In this document: positions 32,393 to 43,531 of the stretch, one piece after another | Numbering within the stretch: position 1 is the first letter of the stretch | How the letters are laid out: each line of letters starts with the position of its first letter | Translations under genes and position numbers: made by a program | Source: Euborellia annulipes | Lineage: Eukaryota > Arthropoda > Insecta > Dermaptera > Anisolabididae | DNA length: 64,000 nt | Direction: 5' to 3' | NCBI GenBank assembly: GCA_023213315.1 | Contig: JAKCPI010012549.1 | Span: 1-64,000 of the forward strand | The notes under the pieces: generated by a model | What the model was told of the DNA's origin: nothing | The model's input: the letters and a program-made list of their open reading frames with translations, nothing else | The model's database searches: none

Positions 32393-32821
32393 CAGATGCC
32401 GAAAAGACAAAAAAAAAGTCTTTTAACAGTAGGTAGTCTGTTACAAGAGAGAATTAATCTTAAAACGTTAATGATCCCATTCGTTTCAACAAGTTGTTAT
32501 ACTCTATTGATGTGATGCATTTCATTGAGAGAGTGGGAAAGAGGGGAGGTGGGGGATGAAATTTTAAAATTCACTCGCCATCTCATTAATTTGAAATGAG
32601 TTTCTGGTCTCATTTACACGTTGCAAAATCCCTTTGAACTAAATGAATTCAAAGTTGGTTTTTTTTTTTTTTAATTTTAATTTTTTCTCATTCATTTTAA
32701 TTAAAAAAAAAAAAGAAAGATGTATTTATTTAAAAGTGAAAGTATTATTTTTTTTTTTTATTGAACACTCGAATAATATATCTGACTGGGTAAATTTAGT
32801 TTTCTCATTCTCCTGCGAGCC

Positions 32822-32875
32822 AGGGGTCGGCAACCTGCGGCCCACCGTTTGTTTTGATGCGGTCCGCAGGATATC
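32822..32875. mobile_element. hAT end fragment
   Basis: CAGGGGTCGGCAACCTGCGG then CCCACC is a typical hAT-family terminus. A related end, CAGGGGTCGGCAAC, sits at 51655. The opposite end was not located. Confidence 0.5.
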
Positions 32876-32910
32876 TAAAATAATTTTAATTTTTAAATTG
32901 ATATCATGTC

Positions 32911-33095
32911 CTAGGGCCTTGGTGCAGTGGTTAGCGTGCTGGCCTTCCGTATCAAGGATCGCGGGAACGCATCCCGTCTCATGCGACAATTTATTTCAAT
33001 TTAATTGGCTACCAATAAATTGAAATAAATAGAGACGGGGTCTTAATGGACTCCGTTGCCGAAAAATACCTTAAATAAATAAATAAATAAATAAA
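32911..33095 (+). repeat. Second tRNA-SINE family, complete head
   Basis: TTGGTGCAGTGGTTAGCGTG (box A) and GATCGCGGGAACGCATCCC (box B), followed by CAATTTATTTCAATTTAATT, its mirror, GAGACGGGGTC and GCCGAAAAATACC, ending in a TAAA microsatellite. Distinct body from the first SINE, but a similar GCCGAAAA tail. Confidence 0.8.
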
Positions 33096-33179
33096 AATTG
33101 ATATCATTTTATTTAAATTTTCCCGAAAATAAATTCCCGTAAATAAAAATATTTGTAAAGTCAATCATCAGCGTGAAAA

Positions 33180-33546
33180 TTCAAAAAGTACTAGTACTTT
33201 ACTGATGGAGTTTTCCTGTTTTTTCACAAAATCCGCTCCAACGATTTTGTTTAAAATTCAAAAATCAATTATTTTTTAGATGATCTTTAAAATGTGTATT
33301 CTCATTTTACTCTCAAAATTGTTTGAAGCACACTTTACTCTTGTACTTCTTCGGAAAGATAGGAGAAATGGTAACAAAATATAAATATTTTCCCATGTTT
33401 ATAAATTTACATCTTAAATTTTAATATATTGGCGGAACTAAATATACAGTATATCGACACAAAAAATCTGGTGTGACAAGCACAGAACACCTTACGAAAG
33501 GTAAGAGAAAGTTGTGTGCTGTGCGAGCATCACACCAGATTTTTTC
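33180..33546 (+). repeat. Hairpin-ended repeat, right part
   Basis: From AAAAAGTACTAGTACTTTAC to CACACCAGATTTTTT, with an intact end hairpin: AATCTGGTGTGACAAGCACA, the loop side GGTAAGAGAAAGTTGTG, then the mirror arm. Confidence 0.8.
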
Positions 33547-34154
33547 ATTATCCAGGGAACAGATTAAAATTGCCTGAGGTTGTTAATCATGTTCTGTGGC
33601 TCAACTCCTCTATATAATCTTTTTTTTTTTAAATTAAGTTGTTAGATTGAAACATTGGAAATTTCCAATTTCCCATAGAACAAGTAACTTTAATTATCCG
33701 AAATCTAGTTGTAATCATGAGAGAAAGAGAGAGACAGGGAGCCTTTCTGAAAGCTGAAAGCCAGAGCCAAATCATTTGGGGCGAATTAAAACCAATCTCT
33801 TTTAATTGTCTAAGTTGAAATTGAAAGAGATGAACATTTCAAGATTATACATTCTCCTTTGTGAAAGTAGACGTATTTTTGTGAATAGACATAAATTTAA
33901 AAAGTCTAATATTAATTAATATATTTTTGACAACGGAAAACTTACGCCCTCGACTGAAAATCAAGTAAAAAAAAAAAAAAATCAAGATCAAGAGGCATCA
34001 TTTTAAAATTTTAGCTTATTTTGGCAACTAAAAGCGACCCATAATGAGGCTTTTGAGAGAAATAAAAAAAAAGTGAAATGAATTTAGGAGTATAATAAAT
34101 TTGATCGTGATTTACAATTTTCATCATTTTATCGACGTATTAATATTATTCTTC

Positions 34155-35040
34155 TGTTTTTACTGTTCTCTTACTCTATATATGAAATATATATAGAGAG
34201 AAAGTATTGCGATCTTGTCAAAAATGCGATGTCGAGATTTTGATGAATATAGGCCTACATGTTTTAAGGTCTCCTGAGTTCTGCATCCTGCAAATTGGCC
34301 GAGTGGATGTATACGTATGTGTGTGTCTGTGTGTCTGTCTGGAGATTTTTAAACATGAAGAGAATGAGCTACGAGGTTGAAATTTTATATTTAAGTTAGG
34401 CACCCCTTAAGTCGTGAAAATAAGCATTTAAACAAAATCGGTTAAAAAGTACTAGTACTTTAATAATTAACTTTTAAAAAAGGTATATTGTCATTTTGCC
34501 TTTGAAATCTTTTGAAGCACACTTTACTCTTGTACTTCATAGGAAAGATAGAAGACATGGTTGCCATGGTAACAGAATATAAATCTTTTACTTTCTCTTA
34601 CCTATGTATATATGTAATATATATATAGAGAGAAAGTATTGGGATTCATGTCAAAAATTCGATGTCGAGATTTTGATGGATTGCCTACATGTTTGAAGGT
34701 CCCCTGAGTCCAAAAAGTGGTTTCTGCAGACATGGTCTGTCTGAGTGGTGTGGGTGGGTGTGTGTGTGTGTGTGTGTGTGTGTGGTGTTCAATTTTAAAC
34801 ATGAAGGAATTGAGCTACGAGGTTGAAATTTTATATTTAAGTTAAGCACCCCCTGAGCCGGGAAAATAAGCTTTTAATCAAAATCGGCTAAAAAGTACTA
34901 GTACTTTACTGATTAACTTTTTAAAAATGTATATTGTCATTTTCCCTCGAAATCTTTTGAAGACCACTTTACTCTTGTACTTCATAAGAAAGATAGAAGA
35001 CATGGTTGCCATGGTAACAGAATATAAATCTTTTTCTTTA
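34155..35040 (+). repeat. Two tandem truncated hairpin-ended repeats
   Basis: The first starts near 34165 (GTTCTCTTACTC) and stops at about 34588; the second follows at once (ACTTTCTCTTACC at 34600) and stops near 35040. Both lose the right end at the same place, after GGTAACAGAATATAAATC, so they may be a tandem duplication. Confidence 0.75.
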
Positions 35041-35083
35041 TAGATTAAAATTCATATAAATCAACTATTATTATCAACCATGG

Positions 35084-35310
35084 CCCTCCGTCTTGGTGTA
35101 GTTGATAGCGCCTGCCTTGTATATATATCAAGAGTCGCGGGTTCGGATCCCAGTCAGTCCGATGGTTTTATTTAAGCCATTTGGATACCAAATGGCTTAA
35201 ATAAGAATGCCTGGACTCCCAATAGGTAATTACTAAAATAGTGAGTATCGTAAAGCCTTATATGGCCTAAGTTGCAGAAAAGGCTGTGTGTATGTGTGTG
35301 CGAGAAATTT
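35084..35310 (+). repeat. tRNA-derived SINE
   Basis: CTTGGTGTAGTTGATAGCGC (box A), GTCGCGGGTTCGGATCCC (box B), then the palindromic body and the CTAAGTTGCAGAAAAGGCTG tail. Confidence 0.85.
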
Positions 35311-36900
35311 GTGTGCTGTACCCCAGTCCCACCATATTTTTATGTATTCTGTTTGTATATTCTCTATTTGTCTGTATTCTATGTGAAAAATTTTTACAAT
35401 TGGAGACTGATGATACTTTTATAGTAACCTCTGATTAGAGGCTTGTTCTTGTTGCCTATTTCAGATAACTAACAAAGTATGAATGAAATTTTTATTAACA
35501 AAATTAGCTTTAAATTTATTAGGCTTTTAAATATTAAAAAATAAAATAAAAAGCTAACTTCTGAATTTAAATGAGAAATTGTGAAATTTCTCCAGAGGCA
35601 ATATCAACTCATCCATCCGTTAACTTTTCAATATACAAATTACACATACTAAAAATAAATAATTTTAAACTTTATTTTATCCGATAACTCGTTAAAATAT
35701 GTTTATCAACAACTTTTCATTCGTCAATAAATTTTGACTTTTGTTTCTCGATTTTATTTTTCCCCTTAATAAAATCCAAATAGGTGAAATCAAATCAATA
35801 AGCTGATTCTTATTCCTTGGTCCCTTTTTGCTCTTTTTTTCTTTTTTATTTTTTTTGCCACAAACTTTGAAGAGAGCACTCTTGGGTATCTTTAGGAAAA
35901 TCTCCGAGAAGTGTTTTAACTTTATAAATGAAGACACTTTACAAGTGTCACTTGTCTTTGTGTCTTTGGAAGACGATCAATCATCCCCTTGTCTTCTGCC
36001 GTAAATTTTATATATCTTTAATTATATTCTAGTTTAATTATAAATGATCCTTTACTTAGGCTGGTTGTGACGAACGGACGTGATAAATTTTCAATTTCAA
36101 CTCTTTATTGAGATTGTAAGATTATAATTCTTTTAAATATTTGTTTTCAGAATACGACAGAGAATATATGGAAAGGGTCAGCGGCGGAGTCAACCACATC
36201 TAAACGATCTCAGTAATGCAGAAGTAATGAGCATCTTTTCTTTTGATTGGTTGAGATTAGATAGAATCTTGGTTAGGATTAATATAATTTATTGAGGCAT
36301 GATCCGGATAGACGACTTCCGGAAGGTCTGGAAAAATTTTTTGAAAATTAGGCACTGAAATCTGCGTTTTTAGCTATCCTGAGACGTGGAAAATATTATC
36401 AAACTTAGTTTGATTTATAAGCTTTTTAAATTAAAAAATAAGTATTATGGGGTTAATAAATTACAAATGTGACCACGTCTAAGGAGCGGCGTGGAGTAAA
36501 ATACCCCAATTTGGCCACGTTTTCGGTTCATATTAGGACATTTCTCATATTCGGACGCCAAACTGGACCGGGTTCCAAATCCGGGACGTATGGCAACCCT
36601 ACTCTTGGTAGGTCAATTTTTAAGAGTGGGGATAAAATTTTTGAAATTCCAAAAATATTAATGTTTCAACAACAGGAAAAGGAGCCAAAAATACCAAAGC
36701 CTCCAATTTTCACAAATTAATAAGATGTTTCGGGAAAATGCATATCCCAAGTCCTTTCTGACATAAGAAAATGCACATGATATAACAAGTATTATTTTTT
36801 ATTTATTTGACGGAGGTGTATAGCTGATAATATGTGGATTAAAGGTTTTGGAATTTCTCCAATGAGCAAGGGTAATTTTTTCAATTTATTTTTTATTAAT
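35311..36900. other. No gene seen
   Basis: AT-rich; a plus-strand frame at 36469-36720 (83 codons) lies in sequence ending GACGTATGGCAACCCTAC, which resembles a CAGGGTTGCCA-type transposon end (compare 14768). No domain or splice support. Confidence 0.35.
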
Positions 36901-36911
36901 TAATAAGCCAG

Positions 36912-36951
36912 GGCCGACGTTTCGGTCCCATATAGGACCATCCTCAGGGCC
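36912..36951 (-). ncRNA. Hammerhead-like core, best preserved
   Basis: Minus strand: GGCC, CTGAGGA, TGGTCC, TATATG, GGACC, GAAACGTC, GGCC. Every core box is canonical, stem II pairs GGTCC:GGACC, stem I pairs GGCC:GGCC. Helix III is the minimal ACGT, as in dimer-active hammerheads; predicted cleavage after GTC. Confidence 0.7.
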
Positions 36952-37480
36952 AAGCCATTGTCAATATTCATCTATTGATCATATTGGCAAAGGACATTAT
37001 TAATATAATAAATCCAATGACCAAATTCGATAGAGTGTATGTATTATGGACAGAGAGTGGAGTTCTCAGTGGATTGGTGCAATGATGATAATTCGTTGAA
37101 ATGGAAGATTTATTTATTTATTCAATAAATCTTCCATTTCAACTAATAACAATAATAGATGGAAGATTTTTAAAATTTAATTCAAAAAAAATTTTCAAAA
37201 CCGGCTCATAGGGGGGGAGGGGTGGTCGCAACAACAAAAAAAATAAATCATTTTTGTGTGTCATATAGGGGGCGCCACAACATCCCCCTCTTTTTTTTAT
37301 ATCAATATTTTAATTAAAATATTTTATTTTTTTTTTTTTATGTAGGTAGAACAACAATATATTAATTTTTTTTTTTTTTTTTTTTTTAGATCATATCAGG
37401 TAGGAGACGTCCCCCCCCCCCCACACTGAATAAACCGATTTTTGGCGTATGTCATATTTAATGTAGAAAGTGGCTGTGTA

Positions 37481-37795
37481 GAATTGAATAAAGGATTGAA
37501 AAGGAAAACAGCCAGGCCGGGAGCATCTAATTAAACTCCTTTTACGCAAAACGTTTCGGCCGATTTAATCATGCCATCTTTAGTTGCATTGGAGTTTTTT
37601 AGTAAATAGAGTTGTCAACAGTCTGTTCATAAGCTTATTAATTTTACAATAGCTTATGAGTATAAATAACAATGTAAATAATCACATATGACGAGAGTCT
37701 TTACGAAGAGAATTTCGAAATTCTTTTGCATAAAAGAAGTTTAATTTAATAGATGCTCCCTGCGCTGCTTTCCTCTTCAATCCTTTATTCTTACC
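37481..37795. repeat. Fold-back repeat
   Basis: Left arm GAATAAAGGATTGAAAAGGA then AAACAGCCAGGCCGGGAGCA; the right arm mirrors it at 37750-37795 with mismatches. Contains the core at 37546. Confidence 0.7.
37546..37587 (-). ncRNA. Hammerhead-like core, GCAA:TTGC stem I
   Basis: Minus strand: GCAA, CTAAAGA (G changed to A), TGGC, loop, GGCC, GAAACGTT, TTGC. Stem I fully pairs. One core substitution. Confidence 0.6.
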
Positions 37796-37797
37796 AG

Positions 37798-38010
37798 CAT
37801 ATCAGGCATCTTGGTAATTTCTTCCCGGATGTTGTTCTTCTGGTCTTGTATTGTTCTTGGGCGGTTTACATAAACGCGGAATTTCAAAAAAAAAAAAAAC
37901 CCTACAAAAAAATCCCAGAACGTCTCATCTCAATAAGAGGCGACTTGGAGTGGCCAGCTCGCTCCCCGACTTAACACCGTGTGATATTTTTTGTGGCTGA
38001 CATGATTTTC
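37798..38010. pseudogene. mariner transposase relic, rearranged
   Basis: The minus strand at 37798-37895 reads FRVYVNRPRTIQDQKNNIRE then EITKMPDML, a mariner C-terminal segment. The plus strand at 37940-38000 reads EWPARSP, then (frameshift) LTPCDIF, the third catalytic Asp motif. The two parts point in opposite directions, as in the 1.65-2.07 kb relic. Confidence 0.65.
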
Positions 38011-38834
38011 AAAACTGTGTAAAACAAAACTCTAGATAATATACCTACATTATAAAAAATCTGATTGATAAAATGGGTTTTATTGCGCTTTGAAAAAAGG
38101 AAGTGAAGCTGCCGAACCCTGAATATTAGGCGTGTTGTCCCATCTTACTTATTCATTGAGGATGATAAAAGAAACAATAGACGTCACGATTATAAATATA
38201 ACTCATTCAAAATCTTTGCGATAATAAAAAAATTTTGATATTTTTGTCTTTGATTTATATTAATTTTTTTTTTACTTTTTTATTTTCCCATATTTTAAGA
38301 CGCATTCTAGATAATTTTTCATTTTTTTTTTACCCTGAGTAATAAGAGTAAATGTTTTTTCTCGTAACTCATATCAAATGGGAGTATTTTTTATTTTTGA
38401 CAAATATCTATAGAAAAATTGTATTAAATTTGGTCCAAATGTTGAACTCTTATAAAGGCAATGGCATTTGACATTTTAAGAGCGAGAGAAAATTCTCCAT
38501 TTTTAATGTCAATTCAAGAATCGGCCATCTTTCAGATGAATGAATGGTTGGTTATATTTAAATTTATTATTTAAATAAATTTTCTTCCAGGAAAAATTCA
38601 ATTCAATGATCACGTCAAAGTATTTTTTTTTAACATCGAAAATGCCAACAATTTCAATCATATACTTTTTATCATTGAGGATGTGAGTTCCAATAGAATG
38701 GATGGGTTTATGTTATTTTGAAAGCGATGAAAATCCTACGTTAAAAGCTCGAAAAAGATAACTGGATAGAAGACCTGACAGCCCAGTGACATATTGTGTA
38801 GTTCTATATGAAATTTAAACTTACGGACGACACG

Positions 38835-38930
38835 AAAAATCTGGTGTGACAAGCACAGAAGACAACATTCAATTACCCAAGGTAAGAGAAAGTTGTGTGC
38901 TGTGTGACAGTCACACCAGATTTTTAGAAT
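38835..38930 (+). repeat. Solo end hairpin of hairpin-ended repeat
   Basis: AATCTGGTGTGACAAGCACA, loop side GGTAAGAGAAAGTTGTG, mirror CAGTCACACCAGATT. Stands alone apart from a short upstream remnant. Confidence 0.75.
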
Positions 38931-39102
38931 TATTATCATACACTCAGAATATTTGGAGAGTAGAAAGATTCAAAATTATTTTATTCATTAAACGAGGAAC
39001 ATTTTACTAAGCTTATAATTTTATATCAACAAATTTTGTATTTTAAATAAACGCCGCATGTATCTACCAGTTCAACGACCCCCTTTTTTATTAATTCGTT
39101 TA

Positions 39103-39237
39103 AGGCCTTTTTCGGCAACGGAGGCCATTTAGATCCCGTCTCTATTTATTTCAATTGTTTGGTATCCAATTCAATTGAAATAAATTTTGTCGCCTAGGGT
39201 GGGATGCGAACCCGCGACCCTTGGTACAAATGGACAA
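39103..39237 (-). repeat. Second tRNA-SINE family, minus copy
   Basis: Reverse complement of 32911-33095: box B reads GGGTTCGCATCCCACCC on the minus strand, then CGACAAAATTTATTTCAATT, GAGACGGGATC and GCCGAAAAAGGCC. The box A end is cut at about 39237. Confidence 0.75.
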
Positions 39238-39956
39238 CATGCAAACGACTTCTTCAAGGCCCCTAATAGAGAAAACCTGGAAAGTTTCTGAAAAATCTCT
39301 ATTTCATTCTAACCCACAAATTTGTTTTAAATTAAATTATTGCGACAAAAAAAGGCCTTTTTGTTTTATTCATCACCTGTATGAATCCATGGCACCAAAG
39401 TGAGATATCTATCATGTTTTACGAGAGAGAATTTATATACCAATCTAATATTTATAGAATTAAAATGCGGCTCCAATTTAACAATAAACTAATCTTCATT
39501 TTTTTTAATCATTCTATTTTATTGTATATATTAGTATATCTTCATCTTTTTGCTCTATTTAAAATTAAAAAGCCCTTAGTTTTAACATTACTCTACAATA
39601 ATACAAAGAAAATGCCTGGGGGTAGTTTGAAAGAACCTGAATTAATATAAATAGTGGGGGAATGAGGGCTCGGCTCCCTCCTTCTTATTCGCTTGGAGCT
39701 CATTGAAAATTATTGAGAGGAAGACTTGAGAGGGTGCATCGAGAGACAAAGGGGAAGAGTCAAGTGCTTTCACTGCTACTTTTTTTTTGTGCTCCCTGTC
39801 TTGTGCTCAAATGTTCTTAGATTGCCTAACTCTATATGCATGTGTATATAAGTTCTTTCATTCTTCCATCTATCTATAACATGTTATAGTATAGATAAAA
39901 ATGCATAAAAAGGAATAATAATTATTAAATTGATGTTTTATGGCTGTGAAGATTTA

Positions 39957-40092
39957 TTCAGGAATTCGCAGTGACTTTGCAGCCAGGAGATGAAGGTCGT
40001 GATTGGCGACCGAAACGTCGGCGAATAAAAATTAAATAAAAGATTTTTTTATTTAATCTCCTGGCTGCAAAGTCACTGCGAATTCCTGAATA
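39957..40092. repeat. Fold-back repeat (CAGCCAGGAGAT family)
   Basis: Arms ATTCAGGAATTCGCAGTGAC, then TTTGCAGCCAGGAGA, mirrored exactly on the right. The centre holds a hammerhead-like core and ATAAAAATTAAATAAAAG. Confidence 0.85.
39983..40024 (+). ncRNA. Hammerhead-like core
   Basis: GAGATGA (from CTGATGA), AGGTCG, loop TGATTGG, CGACC, GAAACGTC, GGCGAAT. Stem II is a perfect 5 bp. The 13074 copy preserves the intact CTGATGA and the matching stem I strand. Confidence 0.6.
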
Positions 40093-40127
40093 ATTATTAT
40101 GTTAAAAATAATAAGAGTCCAGTCAAT

Positions 40128-40577
40128 ATATAAAAAATCTGGTGTGACTGTCGCACAGCACACAACTTCCTTACCTTCGGTAATCGAAAGTTGTGTACTG
40201 TGCTTGTCACACCAGATTTTTTGTGTCGACATGTATTTAGTTCCAGGCAGTAGGGAATATTTGAATTCAGATGTAAAATTTATAAGTATGGGAAAATATT
40301 TACATTTTGTTACCATGGCAACCATTTCTCCCATCTTTCCTATGAAGTACAAGAGTAAAGTGTGCTTCAAACAATTTTGCGGACAAAACGAGAATATACA
40401 TTTGAAAGAGGATCTAAAAAATAATTGATTTTTTGAATTTTAATCAAAATCGTTAGAGCGAATTTTGAGAAAATCGAAAAAAAAACTGAAAAAGTGCATC
40501 AGTAAAGTACTAGTACTCCTTGGCCGATTTTGATTAAAAGCTTATTTTTCCGGTCCCGCGGGGTGTTTAACTCAACC
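40128..40577 (-). repeat. Hairpin-ended repeat, minus copy
   Basis: Complete end hairpin at 40130-40222, then the body in reverse (TTGTTACCATGGCAACC, AAAGTACTAGTACTCC). It breaks off at 40577, where LINE sequence starts. Confidence 0.8.
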
Positions 40578-40905
40578 CACCCAATGCAACATATTCACGG
40601 AACACAAGAGAGGCATCTTCCCAGCATCCCTATGCTGTTCAGATCACGACTAACAGAACAAAACAATTTCATTCTTCCTTTGTCCCCATGACCTCCCGTG
40701 ATTGGAACAAGCTCCCTGCGTCTATCTTCCCCAAAACCTACAATCTTCAAAATCCCCCCATATATGTATATTTATTAATTATTAATATCGTAAAAAGTCT
40801 TATATGGCCTCAGTTGCCGAAAAGACAGAGTGAATGTGTGTGTGTGAGTGTGAGTGTGAATGAGAAAAAAGTGTGAATGTTTAAAAAAAAAAAAAAAAAA
40901 AAAAA
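40578..40905 (+). pseudogene. LINE reverse transcriptase C-terminal relic and 3' tail
   Basis: The frame NPPNATYSRNTREASSQHPY, AVQITTNRTKQFHSSFVPMT, SRDWNKLPASIFPKTYNLQN matches the C-terminal end of Jockey/CR1-like LINE ORF2 (pattern NSFFxRTxRDWNxLP). 5'-truncated, as usual for LINEs. The 3' end (CTTATATGGCCTCAGTTGCC, GT repeats, A-run) is the same tail carried by the first tRNA-SINE family. Confidence 0.75.
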
Positions 40906-40972
40906 GTATTCCGAAGTTAATAAACTTTTTACTAGGATGTCTTTCCTAAGTTTTCGACCTCGAGGAAACTTG

Positions 40973-41000
40973 GGGGGGGGGGGGGGGGGGTTTTTTTTTT
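40973..41000. repeat. G-run followed by T-run
   Basis: Eighteen Gs then ten Ts. Similar G-runs at 11071-11091 and 49401-49417 mark G-quadruplex-capable sites. Confidence 0.8.
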
Positions 41001-41339
41001 TAATTTTTCGCTTATTATATCTCGTAAACTAAGCATATTTTGTGCACCATGAGCATTAGAATTTGCTAATAATTATTAATTCCTGAAAATTTGTTAATAA
41101 TTAACGAAAATTAAAAACAACAGTTATCAAAGTCTGGTAAAAAAAAAAGAGAAACACTTTAGCTGCCTATCTTTTAGGCGCTTTACTCTCTCTCCGACAG
41201 TAGAGCTCATAGAAATAAACAACTATTTAGATATATGGATTAATATTCCGAAACAAAATCAATTTTGTCTAATGTTATTTAATAGTTTTTAGATGGAAAT
41301 CTTTATTGAAATACTCTTTTATGATTGAACCGTCAATAT

Positions 41340-41477
41340 TTTTACTTTCTCGTACCCTATATATGAAATATATAGAGAGAAAGTATTGCGATCATGTCAA
41401 AAATTCGATGTCGAGATTTTGATGGATATACATGTTTTGAGGTCCCCTGAGTCCAAAAAAGTGGGTCCCGCAAATTG

Positions 41478-41560
<83 letters not shown>

Positions 41561-41905
41561 TGTGTCTGTGTGTGTGTGGACCCATTTTTTTAGCATGAAG
41601 GAATTGAGCTACCGGATTGAAATTTTATATTTAACTTAGGTACCTTTGAAGAATCTCAAAATAAGCTTTTGAACAAAATCGGCCAAAAAGTACTAGTACT
41701 TTACTGATGTACTTTTTCAGTTTTTTTTGATTTTCTCAAAATTCCCTCCAAGGATTTTTTTTTAAATTCATAAATGAACTATTTTTTTAGATGCTCTTTA
41801 AAATGTATATTCTCATTTTGCCGTTGAAATCTTCTGAAGACCACTTTACTCTTGTTCTTCATAAGAAAGAAATGGTTGCCATGGTAACGGAATTTAAATC
41901 TTTTT
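41340..41905 (+). repeat. Hairpin-ended repeat with expanded GT microsatellite
   Basis: Left end ACTTTCTCGTACCC; the family's short GT tract is expanded to about 100 bp (41480-41578), then the usual body to GGTAACGGAATTTAAATC. Right hairpin absent. Frames reading CVCV or HTHT are microsatellite translation. Confidence 0.85.
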
Positions 41906-42039
41906 CTTTTTATTAGATTAAAAATCAATTATTATTTAAATTCCCATTTTTTTAAAATTTATTTGTGTCTTTAATTGTTTCAAAGAAAACATATATGTCT
42001 CTCTCTCACTTGCAAACATTATCGTCTCTCTCTACTCTT

Positions 42040-42130
42040 TTACTTTCTCTTAGCCTATATATGAAATATATAGAGAGAGAAAGTATTGCGATCATGTCAA
42101 AAATTCGATGTCGAGATTTTGATGGATATA
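42040..42130 (+). repeat. Hairpin-ended repeat, left end only
   Basis: ACTTTCTCTTAGCC, TA loop, AGAGAGAAAGTATTGCG, GTCGAGATTTTGATGG, then unrelated AT-rich DNA. Confidence 0.7.
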
Positions 42131-42404
42131 TTTAAATTCCCTTTCCACCTTATCTTCGTATAGGAACAATGTTAATTTCCTATAGGGATTTGTATGTTAA
42201 TTTCGATTCAAAAGGGGTCCCCTTTGGAACTTTTTAGGCATTTAAAATTTTTTTTCCAATTCTTATGAAATTTTGTATTTATTTACGAATCTATATTGTG
42301 TATAGAATGTCCAAATATGAGATTAAAATTTTGAAAAATAACCATAGTTTATTTGAAGCAGTCAACATTTAAAATGCAAGTTTGAAACTAAGGTGCTATC
42401 GGAA

Positions 42405-42518
42405 ACTAAATATATCTCGACACAAAAAATCTGGTGTGACCAGCACGGTGCACAACTTTCTCTTACCGAAGGGTAAGAGAAAGTTGTGTGCTGTGCGCCA
42501 GTCACACCAGATTTTTTT
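42405..42518 (+). repeat. Hairpin-ended repeat, right hairpin
   Basis: Solo right end with AATCTGGTGTGACCAGCACG and the mirror CCAGTCACACCAGATT. Confidence 0.75.
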
Positions 42519-42777
42519 TTTTAATTCTTTTAAAAAGAGTGAAATAATCACTTGAGTAAATGCATAAGAATAGTTTAATATTAGTTTCCACTTTATACTA
42601 AAGAATGGGACCGATATCATCATATCATACTATAATATAAAGAGCCAGCGGCTGACTTCCTGTTCTGTGTGTATGTGCCTATCAGGGCGCTGATTGGCCA
42701 GAATAAAAGGAAGTTGAGTCAAAGAGGGAAATTTAAAACAAGACAGAGGGAAATTTAAAACCTTACAATTTTTCAAT

Positions 42778-42845
42778 TGCTCGCCTTCGGCCAAACAGTG
42801 ACCAAGAATAAATGATTGATTCATTTGTGGCCGAAGGCGAGCTTT
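42778..42845. repeat. Short hairpin
   Basis: GCTCGCCTTCGGCCA and TGGCCGAAGGCGAGC flank a spacer of about 33 bp rich in AATAAATGATTGATTC. Confidence 0.7.
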
Positions 42846-43531
42846 TCTACTTGTTACAACGCTTTTTTCATTTAAATAACGCATAAATACAAGCTCCGGA
42901 CAAAAAAGAAAATGTTTATAAACCTCTAAGTAAATATCTTGTATTAATAAAAATACATTTCAGAATCCACGTTTATTTGCTAAGTCGTTCAATATTTAAT
43001 TAAAATATGAATGTATATTTTTTTTCTTTGATAAAAGTATCTTATAATTGGTTGGTTTATCGTAAGGAAAAACATTTATAGAAAGAAAATATATTTTCTT
43101 TCTTAAAAGAAGAAAAAAAGTAATAAAAGAAATCAAGCCTGGAGAGGAAATAAAATTATGTACTGTACCTATATATTTTAGTTTCATGCGTATTTTAAAC
43201 GAATTTAAGAGCAATATAAATCCAAGCAATATGACTTTACTTTTTAAAAAGAGGAAAGAGAGAGCACGATATAAAGGGCACTTGGAAAAAAAATTTTCTT
43301 AAATTAAAATTATTCAATTTGTATTCAAAAATTGTTTTCTTAGAATGCGAAGGGAAAAATTCAACCCTCTTTAAATTATATTCAAATGTAATGATATGAC
43401 TATTGATATACGTATATAAGCTTTAAGCTTATACTGTATTTCGAAAAAAATTTAATTAAAAAATTTTATGTGAATATCTATTCTTTTGATTTGAAAAGCT
43501 TTTTAGTTATTTTTTAGAGGCTCTTTATTTT

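Noticed and set aside
36469..36720. 83-codon plus-strand frame
   Set aside because: No domain, no splice sites, and its sequence ends in a transposon-terminus-like motif.
40053..40428. Overlapping 105- and 109-codon frames sharing FPMKYKSKVCFKQF-type peptides with other loci
   Set aside because: They are frames within the hairpin-ended repeat, recurring at 62827-63133 and 45928-46198 with stops and shifts; the recurrence reflects the DNA repeat, not a protein family.
41357..41598. Long His-Thr and Cys-Val repeat open frames on both strands
   Set aside because: They are translations of the GT microsatellite at 41480-41578.
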